Shown here in pieces: positions 11,755-24,747 of a stretch of DNA of 64,000 nt (its first letter is position 1; every line of letters starts with the position of its first letter). The DNA comes from Albula goreensis. Its lineage: Eukaryota > Chordata > Actinopteri > Albuliformes > Albulidae. The translations under genes and the position numbers were made by a program. The stretch is taken from positions 35,547,086 to 35,611,085 of the forward strand of contig CM040752.1 of NCBI GenBank assembly GCA_022829145.1, written 5' to 3'. The notes beneath the pieces are model-generated. The model had not been told where the DNA came from. It worked only from the letters and a program-made list of their open reading frames with translations, and made no database searches.

Positions 11755-12040
11755 TCCTTTACTGCAGCGTCACACTGCTTCAGAGTACTCAAAAAAATGG
11801 TCCCAAATCCTCCATAGAAACTGGATCACAGAGACTAAACAGATGCACTGCTCTTTTGTTCCTTGTATTCTCTCTGCTTCTTAAACACATGAGGTAAAGA
11901 CCTACAGCATGAGTTTGTAGTGCTATAATTCCATTGGCAGGACATCGATAGCCACAGTGCTGTGCTTAGCCGTGTCCCTTCACAAAGTGTCAGCTACAAA
12001 TGCATACATTTGGATATTTCTTTTTTGAAATAAAAGACAA
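11755..12040. other. unique non-coding sequence
   Basis: Sequence between the 46-bp array and the dispersed element. No feature is recognised. Confidence 0.5.
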
Positions 12041-12170
12041 TTTTCTGACTTCCTTCTAAAATGATGTTCCATGTGCCATGACGCACAGTCTTGTATATAT
12101 GACAGAGGTGTAGACAGTCACTCTGTTTCTGAGTGAATGAGGCGACGAGCAACTGCGTCCATGAGCTCCT
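12041..12170. mobile_element. dispersed element, 3' part, copy B
   Basis: 'gacttccttctaaaatgatg', 'gtgccatgacgcac', 'gagtgaatgagg' and 'gtccatgagctcctttcacc' appear in the same order as in 8461-8610 and 28130-28290. It is an old, indel-rich copy. Confidence 0.4.
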
Positions 12171-13780
12171 TTCACCGCCCGCTTTCTGTCCTCCGATTAA
12201 TAGTATGTCTTTGAATAAAATCTGGAGGCAAGTTTAGCTGGAGAGCGCCTTTAACACAGCTGCGGTATGTCCCTGTAAAACTCTGCGCGAACGTCGCCAG
12301 TGAAAGCTCTCCCCCTAACAGCCTGTGGCCCGTACTCTTCGTTCTCCCTGACCCGGGCCAAAGTTGCGGCGCGCTCTCAGGTTACTTTAATGAGCTGAGC
12401 AGGGCTCAGACGGAACACGCGTTACTCTCTGTTCATATGGTTCCATGGGTCAGATGCCATTAAGGTGAAGAATTGCTTTCATTTCTGAACGGTGCGGGTG
12501 GAGGACCTCTCCTAAACCGTGATTACAAACGCGTTCCCCGCAACCCCATTTTCACCTCCGGCCAGGGGCCATCCATCCTGGCCGGCAGACGGCACAGACT
12601 AAAACACCATTAAAAGTCACTCAGTTCAGCCATTTATCTGGCAGCCTGTGGAAACGAGCCGAGCGTGAGCCCTCCTCTCCCATCTGCCCGTTGGCCTGTC
12701 TTTCCAAATCTCTCTTTTAAAATAAAACCACCTGCGCATCGCCCTTTAAATATGCTGTATTAAAAGCTGAAAATAAAAGACACTCGGCGACGGAAGACAC
12801 GGCACAGGTGACAAGGTGAGACAGTAAAGACCACACCACTCAATAGTAGGGAGAACCAAAAGGAGACGAGCAATTAAACAGAGACAAAGGGCTGGCTGTC
12901 AGACACCGTGGGACAGAGGTAGACAGAGAGGGCCACGTCTTTTTCTGGGTTTCATGCCAACTTCTGCTCTAAACTATTTCATTACCTCAGTCCGAGACCA
13001 AATCAAATGCATCTTGCTTTTTTAAAGGGCATGCCCATTTCAGTCAAAACAGACTGTGATCTCATCTCTGGAGGAATCACCGTTGTTTTGTGCAGCTAAC
13101 TGTCAAAAAAAACCCTGTATACACAGTGACTCTCTGGGTAAGTCATGTGGTCACAGCAAACAGAGTTTGTACTGGTCATACGGCTGGTCATACAGCGCTC
13201 CCTAACTGCAGAAAGGGGAGGGAACCGCCTTTTGCAGAGCTGTAGGTGGGTTAGCAGCACATCCAGTTCAGAAACTATTCTAGTGTGACATTTATGCATA
13301 CTTACAACCTGAATATTGAAACACAGATGACAGTGACAGGGTTTGGAGCGGTCAGCTTATTATAAATGGCTCCCTATTCGGGAAAATTAATGACAAAACT
13401 CAAGCAGGGCTTCAATAAACATTCATAATTAACTTTTAAAGACTGAGAGACTTTCATCTGTTCCTGTACGGACAGTATGGCCAGTTAGCTGTGGGGATCT
13501 TATCAAACTGAGCTTGTGAAGAAAACCCTACCAGAGTCTCATTTACCTTTCAGTTCAGGTAAAAGGAAAATCTGTGACTCTGTGACCGCTGTGTAGCAGA
13601 GACTTCACCAGAGCACAACACATTTCCACATTAACCTAGGACCACGTCTGAATTTAATTACGCTGCCCTAATGGGACAAACACAGGCCTATTCATTCACT
13701 GGACAAATCCACTGCCGCTGTGGCTGTGCGATCTTCCCTATTCGCTCCTTATTAGGACTGAGCAGGTTGGGTAAAATCAG
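12171..13780. other. single-copy sequence, locally CpG-rich
   Basis: 12280-12660 is richer in CG dinucleotides than its surroundings and almost free of simple repeats. Otherwise AT-rich. No open frame with splice-like borders was found. Confidence 0.4.
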
Positions 13781-15250
13781 AGCGGAGCTGAATGGAAGGA
13801 AGCACTCGCGCTTGGTAATAGGTTATTGACGTGATAATCAGCGCATCTAAAAGTATCGCCACAGCCACAATCACGACGCCAATCTCCTAGCCGTTAGCAT
13901 GGCCCCCTTGTCTAGAGAGAAGAAAGACAATGTTTCAAATAATCAGGAAAATGCAGTTCAATCGATTGAACGTTTTGATTGTGTTTTGTTTTTTGTTTTG
14001 TCTTGCGATATTTTGTTTTGGTCCTGGTGGAACATATCTATTGGACTTATAATTTAATGGTTTGTTTATCGGCGGCAATTTGCTTCCATTTGTTCTGAGG
14101 CAATCGGTTCTGTTCCCTCACAGAGCATATGGCAGGGCCGAGGTGCAGAGCCGTGATCTGATCAGTGATGGGGAGATCACGGCTGGGAAGGCCAGCCTTT
14201 GCACCAGAATTGTTTTAGACAAGGCAGAGATTAGGACAGAAAGCGGGTAAATTAACATATTTATCTGTATTGATTGAATGATGTCATTACGTTACTCTCT
14301 TAGAGATGCAGGCAGCGGAACCCTGCCTGGCACTGGATTACGGCTGTTTAGGTTCCTGCCATTTTCTCCCTCACCATTCATTTAGTCTAATGTTCGCTCA
14401 CGTGTCATAAACATTAATGCGCATCTCAGAATGCGATTAAAATGCAGACATAAGTCATTGAAAGAATGAACTAAAACATAAATCAAAGTAAGGAGGGGAA
14501 ACTCAATGTGCTGCACTCAAGGTAACAAAAACATAACTAAATAAATATAAAATAACCTTCGCAGTGCATATTTACACATTGGCTCCATTGCCCTGGATCT
14601 TGTAATCCATTTCCCACGATACAAATAGCAACAACTGGCCTGATCCTCTCTCAAAGGCAAACTCCAGGGCAACAGTAACAAGGAACAACCCCCCTCAAAA
14701 TGTGCGGTTGTTCATGCAAAGAAGTAATGCTCTGTTTATTGTTTTTATCTCTGAATGTCCACCAGCCATAGGAGATGGATACAGAGTGTCCCTCGGCCTT
14801 ATGCCATTTGGTGTCAGTTCTCACACAGGGGCACGGCATGCTGGGAAAATCTGCCTCGGCGGAAAAATATCGCCGCTACGGCGCAATTCTGTTTGACAGG
14901 AAGCAGCCGCACGGAGGGATGGCGCGGGGGGAGATGGCAGAGGGAGGGGGAACCGTGGTTAAGTCGCTTTGCTGTGATTGACAGATAACATATTGCATTT
15001 TTCCAGGAAAGAGCATTTAAATCAATCATACCGAAGATGGGAGAGATTATGAGATCAACCGGCCAAAAAAAAAAAAAAAAACAAAACAAAAGTCAGTTCC
15101 TCACGCCTCTCATAAAGTCTTCATCGTGCTAATAGCTCGCAGTCACACATTTGGAGGAAACGCCACATAAAACACTTTGGCAAGCTATTAGTAAATTAGC
15201 CTAATGCAGGCAAAGCTGAGGGTAACGAGGAGATTAAGGCCGGAGTTGTC
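13781..15250. other. repeat-poor block, candidate conserved non-coding region
   Basis: Long repeat-free sequence with homeobox/POU-like AT words and balanced composition. It includes a perfect 16-bp palindrome at 13956-13971, a GC-rich island-like stretch at 14830-14950 and a poly-A run at 15065-15082. Conservation is inferred from texture only. Confidence 0.3.
13956..13971. promoter_or_regulatory. 16-bp perfect palindrome with ATCGAT core
   Basis: GTTCAATCGATTGAAC is its own reverse complement. The ATCGAT centre resembles CUT/ONECUT-type binding cores. No binding evidence exists beyond the sequence. Confidence 0.35.
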
Positions 15251-15790
15251 GTGGTGGGGTTTGCTATTTGCGAAGCCATAATGGAGCACAAAATGAAAGG
15301 CTGGCGTATTTACTCAGCCGGACATATTGAATGTCAAGGAGAGGGAGAGTTTTTGCACTGTGCAGTTCAGCTTTCATGCATATGAAATTCTGAGTGCTCG
15401 AATTGTCAGGGCTACAAATACGGAGCAGAATTATACAGATGAACGCATGCAAAAGAAAGGGCTAATGAGTTTTGTCACAGCTGGCCAAAATTGTGGGCTT
15501 CAAGACTGCGACTTTATGAAGGCATAAAGATAAGGAATACCATTCACAGTCAGGTATAGGGTAGCATACATACTCTGGTCTTTCTCAGTCCTCTGTTTCC
15601 AGCTCAAAGCCTGTCGTTCTGAACATGACTTACAGCAGAACAGTATGCTGTAGTGAGCACTACCTTCCCTTACTCTGGATAAAAATCCAAACTGAGTGAG
15701 ATGTTTCACACCATGGCAGGCTTTCAAAAGGTGCAAGCTGGGGTCTGGATCTCTGTGCAGACACAGGCAGCAGGCATGTCCAGTCAGAGG
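15251..15790. other. unique non-coding sequence
   Basis: No feature is recognised. Confidence 0.5.
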
Positions 15791-15799
15791 AGATTCTGG

Positions 15800-15935
15800 A
15801 GGCTGTTGGGGCCCTGAGCAGAAAATGCCATGGGGCCCCTCTGACGGACATTCATTTACTGTATGTTTTCCTTGTCCATTGCCCTTAAGGGCCCCTCCAT
15901 GCTCAGGAAGCCCAAGCAGTTGCCTGCAGTAAAAT
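15800..15935. mobile_element. decayed GGGGCCC-type interspersed repeat
   Basis: The blocks 'tggggccctgagcag', 'catggggcccctctga', 'cttaagggcccctcc' and 'cagttgcctgcagt' resemble a decayed DNA-transposon repeat with GGGCCC-rich ends that I recall from several vertebrate genomes. No clean terminal repeats or target duplication are visible. Confidence 0.3.
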
Positions 15936-16650
15936 TCACCTTTGTGTTCAATGACTACTACTATCGCCCCTGTATGAATGGGAGCGCATAACTCTTCATG
16001 CTAAGTCTTAGCATTCCTATGCCTCTGCTCCATGAGTATTTCTGGGTAAAATCATGAAATAGGTTTGGTTGGAGTTGAGCTTTATGGCTGAGTCCAGGGC
16101 ACATTATTGTACCCAGCCCTTGGTAAAGCAGCAGGGCACGTATTTATGGGATGGGGGGAGGGAGGGCGTATGTGCAGAGATAGAAGGGAGGCAGAGTGCG
16201 GCTGTTATATAAGCATTGTCATATATTTTTCATTGTCAATGCTGTTTGCTCTAGACTTAACTGTGCAGCTGTACCTCAAATGAAAAATGGCCTCCATGTG
16301 ACTGCAGGACTCTTTATGGTTCTGACGTGTTCGGGGTACCTGGAGACAGCCCTTCCACTGTGGGATCTACAGATCCTCTCACCTGCATGGCCTGACCTCA
16401 CCTGCAAACGGAAATGATCTACAGGTGAGCTTTTTTTGTGAACCAGTTGACTTTTTTTGACGCTATGGCTCTGACATTTTAAACTATGGCGCAGTGTCTT
16501 ATGATTGTTCCCCAGATTGAGTATTTTAAGTTCCATCAGCTGTCATGTTCCTCCCTATGCTAAACCCAGAGCTGCAGCACTCTCCCACCAAATCAAGAGG
16601 GAAAAATCCATAAACACACAACTGCTACAAAGAATACTTCAAAGAATAAA
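15936..16650. other. unique non-coding sequence
   Basis: No feature is recognised. Confidence 0.5.
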
Positions 16651-16948
16651 AAAATGCCACTTTTCCTTTCCAAATTACCTGAATCTGTTTTCTGTCTATG
16701 GCAACTTTTCATTTCCCTGGAGGCCCTCAATTAAAAATGTTTAATTCTCTACACATTGAATTCAAAAGTTAATGTTCTGGCAAATAAACAAAGAATGATC
16801 TAACAGACAATCTGGAATGTAAATATTAAATCATTTCAAAACTATTCTGTGCCATATCTATCTTGCTTTCTTAAATATTTTAAATCAATTGTTGAACCGA
16901 GATTGTGCGAACCCAGAAGCATGTCTCTGCCAAGCATGTATGAATCTT
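16651..16948. repeat. local duplication, copy 1
   Basis: It aligns over about 300 bp in direct orientation with 18301-18614. Shared blocks include 'cctttccaaat', 'atttccctggaRgccc', 'ctggcaaataaacaaagaa', 'caatctggaatgtaaa', 'ctgtgccatat', 'cttgctttcttaaatattt' and 'gtgtctctgccaagcatg'. The copies are 1.65 kb apart with no terminal repeats. Confidence 0.85.
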
Positions 16949-17062
16949 GTGAATACCCCTCATTTTTTCCATTTTGCAGATGTGGGAAAGCAATTACATA
17001 TACTATCTGGATCATCAGAAGGTCATGAGGTCAGCATGTACTAGGTGTCATGCACTAACACC

Positions 17063-17081
17063 TCCAGCAGAGGCCGCTAGA
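17063..17081 (+). promoter_or_regulatory. possible CTCF-like site
   Basis: TCCAGCAGAGGCCGCTAGA matches the CTCF core CCAGCAGAGGGCGCT with one substitution (G to C). This is a sequence match only. Confidence 0.3.
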
Positions 17082-18300
17082 GAGATATGACTGAATACTT
17101 CAACTGTCCCTGGAGAGGTTGATCCTGTTTTCTGTTGCCATCCGGTCAAAACCTTTAGCAGTGTGGACTCAAACACACGACTCACCGCTGTATCAGTTTG
17201 AGACTCGTTTGATCATTGATCGTTGCCCGTCTTTTGAGGGTACGGATTCACAGGGAATTGTGGGGATTTGCTGGATTTACTCAAAAGGTCAAATATACAT
17301 AGAATTCCAGGTCTTTATAGTTGTGGATTTGGAAGGTTTTAGGAGAAATCTGGAGCAAAGAGTCTGAGAGCCAAATATGGACTTAATATTTATTAGGTTA
17401 TGGTGCATATTGCAGTCCAACAAATATAAACCAGAAATGGTCAGAATTTTAAATACATTAAAAACATACCAAGACAAGATACACTGTATATTGAGCAGTG
17501 TTGGCAGTGGCCTGTCCAGTTAAATGTTTTCATTCGGTTTTCACACACGCGCGTTTTGTAAAGCGCACATCCCTCTCCTACTGTAGCTTTCACTTTCAAA
17601 ACCCTGCTCTTTTATTTAACGTTCAAATTAGCTGGCAGGAATTTTAATTAAGCAAATGATTACTTCATTTTAATCACAGAGTGTTTCTATAATGTGAGAA
17701 TGGTGTTTTAACCCGCTGTTAGTACGTGCTCTTCTGCATTAAATGAATCTTGGTTGTGTTGAATGAGGACGCCTTCACACAGAACATTAAAGTGTCTGTG
17801 CACATACATTTTCTCAAAACTGCCATTGGTGTTGCTTTTCTTTGTCAATAACTATAGCATTTGTTTGATCTTTTCTTATGAATTGTTTGTTTTGATAGCA
17901 TTCAGGCTTAAATTTGATTCATGTGCAATTAAATCTTAAGATGTTTGATACATTTTGTGCTCATTAAATCTGAGGGATATGTGGAGGAACAGAACAATAA
18001 GAGATTTTTTTTCTTGTGGTGAGGTATGAGATCTTACAGAAAGCATTCAAGAAATGAAAATCTCCATACACACAAATGAAACTGCAGACTATGGGGCCCA
18101 ACCACACACTGGAACAGGGCCCATAAGACATAAGAGGAAGGTATACTTGAATTTTTTGGGTAAATATACTGGCAAATCAAAAGATATACATTTCCAAAGA
18201 CAGCTGTCTGCTCAGCAAATACACCTTTTAAAAAACATACAAAAGTTGCAGTTATAAAATAATCAGCTTTCCAAATAAAACGAAATAATTAGAGCTAAAT
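17082..18300. other. unique AT-rich sequence between duplicated blocks
   Basis: 17640-17800 carries homeobox-like words (TTAATTAAGC, ATGATTA) and is free of simple repeats. No gene is seen. Confidence 0.4.
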
Positions 18301-18614
18301 AAAACTGTGCTATTCCTTTCCAAATGGCCTGAGTCCGTGGCAACTTCTCATTTCCCTGGAAGCCCACAATTAAAGATGTGTAATTCTCTACATATTAAAT
18401 ACAAAAATTAATGATCTGGCAAATAAACAAAGAACAATCTAACAGCCAATCTGGAATGTAAAATATTAAATCATTTTATTGTGTAACAAAAGTGTTCTGT
18501 GCCATATCAATCTTGCTTTCTTAAATATTTCATATTTTCATTCATTTTAAACGATTGTTGAACTAGATTGTATCAACCCAGAAGCGTGTCTCTGCCAAGC
18601 ATGCATGAATCTCC
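18301..18614. repeat. local duplication, copy 2
   Basis: Partner of 16651-16948. It contains small insertions relative to copy 1 (for example 'attgtgtaaca' near 18479 and 'catattttcattc' near 18531). Most other differences are single bases. Confidence 0.85.
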
Positions 18615-19612
18615 TATTTTTTGAATTATACTTCTTGTTCTTTGGCCAATATTTCATTACAAAATGGGTGTACACTCCCATCAGGCAGTAACTGTGAAGG
18701 ATAGCAGATTAAATTTAATTACCAATTAGATACGTTTAATCGAGAACAGGAACTCAACACAATCTTCATCCCAGAAAAAAGCAGGGTGGCAATGCAAACG
18801 CCTCGTAAAGAGGCAGGGAGCAGCACATCATCTCATGTCTGTGATTCCCTTTCTGTCTCAGAAATGACTTTCTCTTATTTACACACTCACCCCACCTCAC
18901 AGCAGTCATAATTAATATTATCCACAAATTATTCACCCAAAGACAGAGGAACAAAAAAATGGACTATTCCATTCAAGAATTAAGTAATGGACTGTTCCAT
19001 TCAGGAATTAAAATACTGGACTGTTCCATTCATGAATTAAAAAAGGTTCAGTTCTGTGCATGCAGTAACCTGTATGTTGAAATCATGCACAATCATGACT
19101 AGATCTCACTGTTGGTCTTTCTGAGGTGCCTGTCGAACTCTCGTCAGGGTACAGGATCTGGCAGTTGTCATAGAAATAAAAAGCAAGCGGTCAATTTCCC
19201 GTTGAGCCCTGAGCGTGTGGACACACGCACAGAGGAGTAGCGTACACTGGCGCGGTGCTTATTCCCAGTGCTGAACACGCAGGCTGACTGACAGGTATTG
19301 ATTCGTCGTTACTCCATCCATTATTCATCGGGAGGCAGGTGTTTGGCTGTCGGACCGGCTCCGAGGCAGCTTACCTTCCCAAGGAGCCGCAGTCTCGTTG
19401 CACAAACAGGAACTGAATAGAGTGAACGAACATCTCTGGAGCTGCCTGTGGCCTGCCATTAAATTACTGCACAGTTCAGCCAGAATGTGCGCTTCTGCTC
19501 ACAGCTGCACCGATTCTGGCTTTCACTGGTACACCACCAGAAGAAACGATTATCTGAGAATGAAACGGCATAGACAATATAGAAAACACACAGCCACGAC
19601 AGGACCATGCAC
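18615..19612. other. unique non-coding sequence
   Basis: 18960-19040 contains three loose copies of 'ggactgttccattcaggaatta' (about 34-bp spacing). Otherwise nothing. Confidence 0.5.
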
Positions 19613-19639
19613 CAAAAAAAAAAAAAAAAAAAAAAAAAT
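19613..19639. repeat. poly-A tract
   Basis: About 26 consecutive A followed by TAC. No element body is evident upstream. Confidence 0.9.
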
Positions 19640-22140
19640 ACAAGGTAGTCTGTTATGTTCAAATCTTTATTCTTTTTTTTGCAGATTTTTAGCAGAGACA
19701 ACATTCCATAGTGTAACTGTAACAATCAGACATCGTACTTTGAAAATACTCTTAAGATTTTGGATCTGCAGCTGAATAAAAAAAAAAATTCAACAGCCAT
19801 GTTTTACGTAATGCAGAGCATGTAAAAATCTTCTCATGAGCTGTTGGACTTTTTCATGCATGTTTAATCCTGTTCCTGGCCTTTGACAACCCAACAGCAG
19901 GCCTCTGCTGAACAAAACTGTGCTGTGGACCATAAATAAAAACAATGTTTGCTGTTATATTAAACTTGGCAGGCTGGTAGAAGTTAAAGGATTGTAGATA
20001 ATTACATGTGCAAGAGTGGGCCAGATTTTTTGGCAGCCAATCAAACATAATGTATGCATTTGGGACAAATTCCTTATTTAAATACAATAATTTAAAATCA
20101 TTCCTTCACCAAAATTTAATTTACAGCCCCTTTTCTGTTTTACTTTTTAAAAACCTGCAATACACCTGAGGGCCTCAGGTAGAGGAAACAGACTAATTGG
20201 CCATAAATAACTCAGGCTGGTCCTTGGACTGTCCTTCATATCTCATTGTTCAGTGTAAGTTTGTGAATTAAATGAGCCGTCCTCTGCAAGGCCATAGAGC
20301 TGGATGCATGATTAAAACATCACGAATGCTATGTGGTTTGGGTAGAGCTCAAAACATGGCTGTACTGTATGTGACTTGAATGCTTTCTCATCGCGTCTGT
20401 GTGAAAAAATATATTTTTATTTTTTGAATATTTAATAATTATCTCCATAGCTTATAAACCAGTGTTTTTGCTACCACTGCCACAAAACACATGGGTACAG
20501 CATATATTAAAAATGAATTGTGCATGTAGTCCCCTTGACGAGTACACATAATGACTAACTATTCATGAATGAATTGAATTTGGGTTCTTCCGTGCAGTGA
20601 CACAATAAACCTTGTTTCTGTTTACAGTGTATTCTGAGCTTTCAGCTTCCTATGTTTGTTCCCTCAGCCAATTGCACTATATTTACAAACTGAAAATGGA
20701 GATGCTCCCAGCGCACCACTCTCCTCTATCATTGCTGTAATAAGACGACCTCTGAGATTTTAGCTGACATCTGGAAATCAGTGAGGTAATTTTAAAAAGC
20801 TTTCACCGAGCCAAATGTTACCGTTTTCCACATTTAGGAAACATTAGCTTTGAGAAACGTTGAAATGAAATAGATGATGGTTCATCCGCAGACTCAGACT
20901 CAGTACGGAGCCATTAATGTGTTTGTAGAAGCACTTGAGGAGCTGTCTAATGTCCTGTTTACAAGTTTCATCGATTTATAACAGATCAAAATGCAAAGAT
21001 TCTGCCAAAACAACCTCATTTTTGTGCCAGAAACCCCATAAATCTGGAGACCGGAGATCTCAGTCAGCTGCGCAGCCGTCTCGTCCACATGCCTATCCCT
21101 GGGAGCCCAGCGTTCAAGTCTTGAGCCCCGCCCTTCTACCTATGCCTCCTCTTCTCTGTAACCCTCACGGCCTTCCTACTGTCGGATTAAATAAGAAATA
21201 CATAGAGAGAAAAACACACCATAATAACATCCATCATCTCCGACAAACACCAGCACATGTAAAAGGACGAACAATTAAATGTTGAAATGAAAGTTGAATT
21301 TGGGACCTGATAAAAAGTGTTGGATCAGAGCAACTGATACATGCAATTTTTTCATATTAAAAATGTTTCCAGGTAAAAATCTGTATCTGTAATCTGGAAC
21401 GGACATGGGCACAGTTTCTGAGAACAGGAAAAGATATGAATATCTGAAATCAAATCTTTGAGGATGGCTGAAAAAGTGTGTGTATCCAACTAAAATAGGT
21501 AGACTGTTAGAAATCAAAAACATGTAAAAGAAGTAAAAAATATTGACACAATAAAATTATTGCATATGTTCCCACTCAAAGAAACAGAGGAACGGCATAT
21601 TATTTGAATTTTTAACAACATTATAAATGTGAAAGAAGGTCATTCCTTTTACATGTTAGTCATAATTATGGCCTTGTTCCAAGTGTGTAAATAACAGCTC
21701 TAACTCTTGGTTTATGCTACTTAAATTGCAGTGTGGCAGAACTGAAAACCAAACTTCAGCTGATCAGGAAGAATAATGAAACTCAGTCCCCAATCACATA
21801 AGGGGGAATATAATGCATCTTCTCCAGGTATATTAACCGAAAAATGCATCTTCAGATATAAGGAAAGTGAAATATTCAGTTTAAGAGGGTCAGGTGTCTC
21901 AAAGTAGGGAACTCAAATGCATTATTAATTAATTAATTAAAGCCTGTATAGCTTGGTCATTTAGTCAAAATAAAGGGCTTTGCAATGCATAGCCCTGCTA
22001 ACAGCTGACATGCAGGTGAACCAGCAATAAAATAGTTAAAATAATGGCCCTTAAAACTAATTTTCTAAATTCACTTCCTCAAATGGTCTACAAAGCTAAG
22101 AATAACTAGAAGTAATCTTTATAAGAATCAGATGATTAAA
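19640..22140. other. unique AT-rich sequence
   Basis: It includes an ATTA tract at 21925-21941 and a shorter GC-richer patch at 21040-21180 with a GTTCAAGTC word that might be a very old SINE. The call is too weak to make separately. Confidence 0.45.
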
Positions 22141-22175
22141 CTTTTCTTTTCTTTTCTTTTCTTTTCTTTTCTTTT
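22141..22175. repeat. (TTTTC)n microsatellite
   Basis: Seven CTTTT pentamers. Confidence 0.95.
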
Positions 22176-23268
22176 GCCATGAGTACTTCCACAAACAGCA
22201 GAAGGATCTGAGTGATCACTGGGTCTGCCAACTCCTGCCTCTTAAAACCCCCATGGTCTCATCCTGATTGGCTGAAGGGGAATGCACAGACAACTGCTCT
22301 CAATCACTAATCAGGAACCAGTCCCCACACCGCTAAACACAGGTGATCCAAATAACCCTCCAATCACATTGCCTGAGCGAAAGGAATTTCAAACAAACTG
22401 AGAATGAAATCAAGGAAAAAAGCCTTGAAATAAGCAACAGCAAAGATGCCACACTAAAAGGAATTACCAGCAGTTATACATACTGCAATGTGAAGTATTG
22501 GCAGAATTAATTCCAGCCCTAAGTTCAGTTGATACACAGAGATACATGATAAGTGAAAGATCTTCCTGGCTCTGAAAATGGAATCTCAGTGGTTGCTGTC
22601 TAAGACAGATCCTTACATCATTCTCCCCCTCCTCCAGGAAGCCAGAGCCATCCTCCGTCCTCGCCCACCCTCCTTCAGTATATCCCGGCTCCCATTGAGA
22701 GAAAACATCAGGACTGGTTTATTGCTCCATCTCAGAACCCCCATCCTTCAGCCCCATATCCAACACAAACATGCCTCTCATTTAAACAACACAGGTCATA
22801 ACTTCCTCTGAGCAAGAAACACAATCATTTGGTTTAAAGTGCAAGATGCATCCTATGGTCATATTGGAGATTATTTTATTGTTGCTCGACTGGTTTTTGA
22901 GGAGAAGCTGTCAGAAAAGATGGCTTCACATCAGTGCCAAATTTTTTGGGACGTTTGCAGCAAACAAACAAATGCAAGCGGACATCGTGCACACTCTTTA
23001 CTGTTTGTCCAGGGGGACATTTTTCACAGGGCCTGTCCAATTCCGTCGACTGACCTTGGGAGAATGAAGAGTAAGAAGAGGTGAAAGACAGCCTGAGGGC
23101 AGTGCGGTTTCAAGAAGTGTCAGGGACGTGAAAAAAAACTGTAGCGATGGGAAATGACACAGTTGAAGGCGGTGTGACATCACCAGGATAGCGAGCATGA
23201 AATGAGTCTTTGAATTGTTCTTTCATCTCTGTTCCACATGGTTAAAGGCAAGACAGATGTGATAGAAC
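22176..23268. other. unique non-coding sequence
   Basis: No gene is recognised. A short open frame at 22839-23084 lacks splice signals and resembles nothing I know. Confidence 0.45.
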
Positions 23269-23269
23269 A

Positions 23270-23592
23270 CCCCTCCCCACACATGCACACGCACACCCTC
23301 CCTCCCCCATTTCTGCAGCCACCCCCCCCACACACCCCCTCCCCTCCTCCCTCCCTATTTCAGCAGCAGCCTCCGCCCCCCACATACCCACCCGCACTCC
23401 CCTATTTCTGCAGCCACCCCCCATACACCCTCCCTCCTTCCCTCCCTCCCCTATTTCTGAAGCAGCCTCTACCCCCCACATACCCACCCGCACTCCCCTA
23501 TTTCTGCAGCCACCCTCCCCACCCCCCACACACCGTCCCTCCCTCCTCTATTTCTGAAGCAGCCTCCGCCCCCCGCCCCCCCCCCCCAGGCG
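23270..23592. repeat. C-rich minisatellite, unit about 60-65 bp
   Basis: 'cctatttctgcagccaccc' / 'ctatttctgaagcagcctc' modules alternate with C-rich spacers and 'cacatacccacccgcactcc'. There are about five modules. It ends in a run of about 10 C. Pro/Ser-rich open frames here are artefacts of composition. Confidence 0.85.
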
Positions 23593-24745
23593 GATGGACT
23601 TTTCTCGCTGAAGTGATGACATGATTGCAGCAGGATCAGTGTGGGCTGGTCCAGGATCAGTGTGAGCCGGGTGGTGTAGTCCACGCCTCATTCTCCATGG
23701 CCTCTCATTCGCCCTCGCCCGAGGCTCTGACCCTCACGGCCGCCTCATCGTCAGAGAGCAGAACACCTTCCCTCTGTGTTCCTTCAGCTCCGATCTTTTT
23801 TTTTCTTTTTACAAAAATTTAAAACGTTTTTTTGGGACCATTTCTTAGGACTGTTTGTACCTCCATAACCTAACCAGATTTAACTGACATGGAAATGGAG
23901 AGTGGAGATGCCCCAGCCCCAGCCAAAAAAGGTCAAAACCCAGGGGCATGATTGAAATTATTTAAATAAAATTTTTTAAAACATACTGGCCATTTCTGAA
24001 GCACACAAGTGAGATCGTTGATTTGCACAATAACCTCACAAACATTAAATCCATATTTAGGACACATCGTCTTTAGATCGCTCCGGACAGCACACATCCT
24101 CACCTCCTATGCTTGGGTGTCCCTACAGCAGCAGTGATTTCCAGAGCTCGAACATTATACCTGGAGAATCGTTTCCATTCCAGTCTTACAATTTTCCAGC
24201 TTTCCTGCCCTGTGCATTTACTTTCCAGACATCACCTGAAACATTTGCAGATCGAAGGATTAAAGGAATATGAAGTTTAAGGTACGTCTTTATGTTTTGA
24301 TCGTTTTCCCAAGAGCAGGTCTGTCTGCCTGGGCGGTTGCAGAAGAGTATACGGGGGAATAAGTGAAGGAATGATTGGCCTCCACTTCCATCCAGGTGAG
24401 TGCTGAAGATCTGCACCTGTGAACAATGCAATGAAGAAACATCTGAAAGAGTGCCTTTTGTTAGAGACAAGGTGTCATGACAACAGAGATGAGTGGCGTT
24501 ACACTCAGCCGTCAATCACTGACTCACTTCAACCAAACAAAATGGATTTTCTCTTTACAAAAAAACCCACTGATTCAAATTAGTGGCTCTCTGGTAACAC
24601 AGAACAACTCTGCCCATTTTTTTGTCTCACTATACCTCATCACTGTCCCAAACCCATTCTGTCTCATCTTTCCCATCTCCAGTGGCATTAGACCGACATC
24701 CAGAACGATTTTCAAATTATCACCAACTCCCTCCACCCACAAAGA
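23593..24745. other. unique non-coding sequence
   Basis: A 16-base word ('aggatcagtgtgRgc') is duplicated at 23633 and 23653. Nothing else. Confidence 0.45.
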
Positions 24746-24747
24746 AT

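Noticed and set aside
22839..23084. 81-residue frame with protein-like look
   Set aside because: No splice sites, no codon bias and a second overlapping frame of similar length. Not recognised.
23238..23624. Proline-rich 128-residue frame
   Set aside because: Produced by the C-rich minisatellite.
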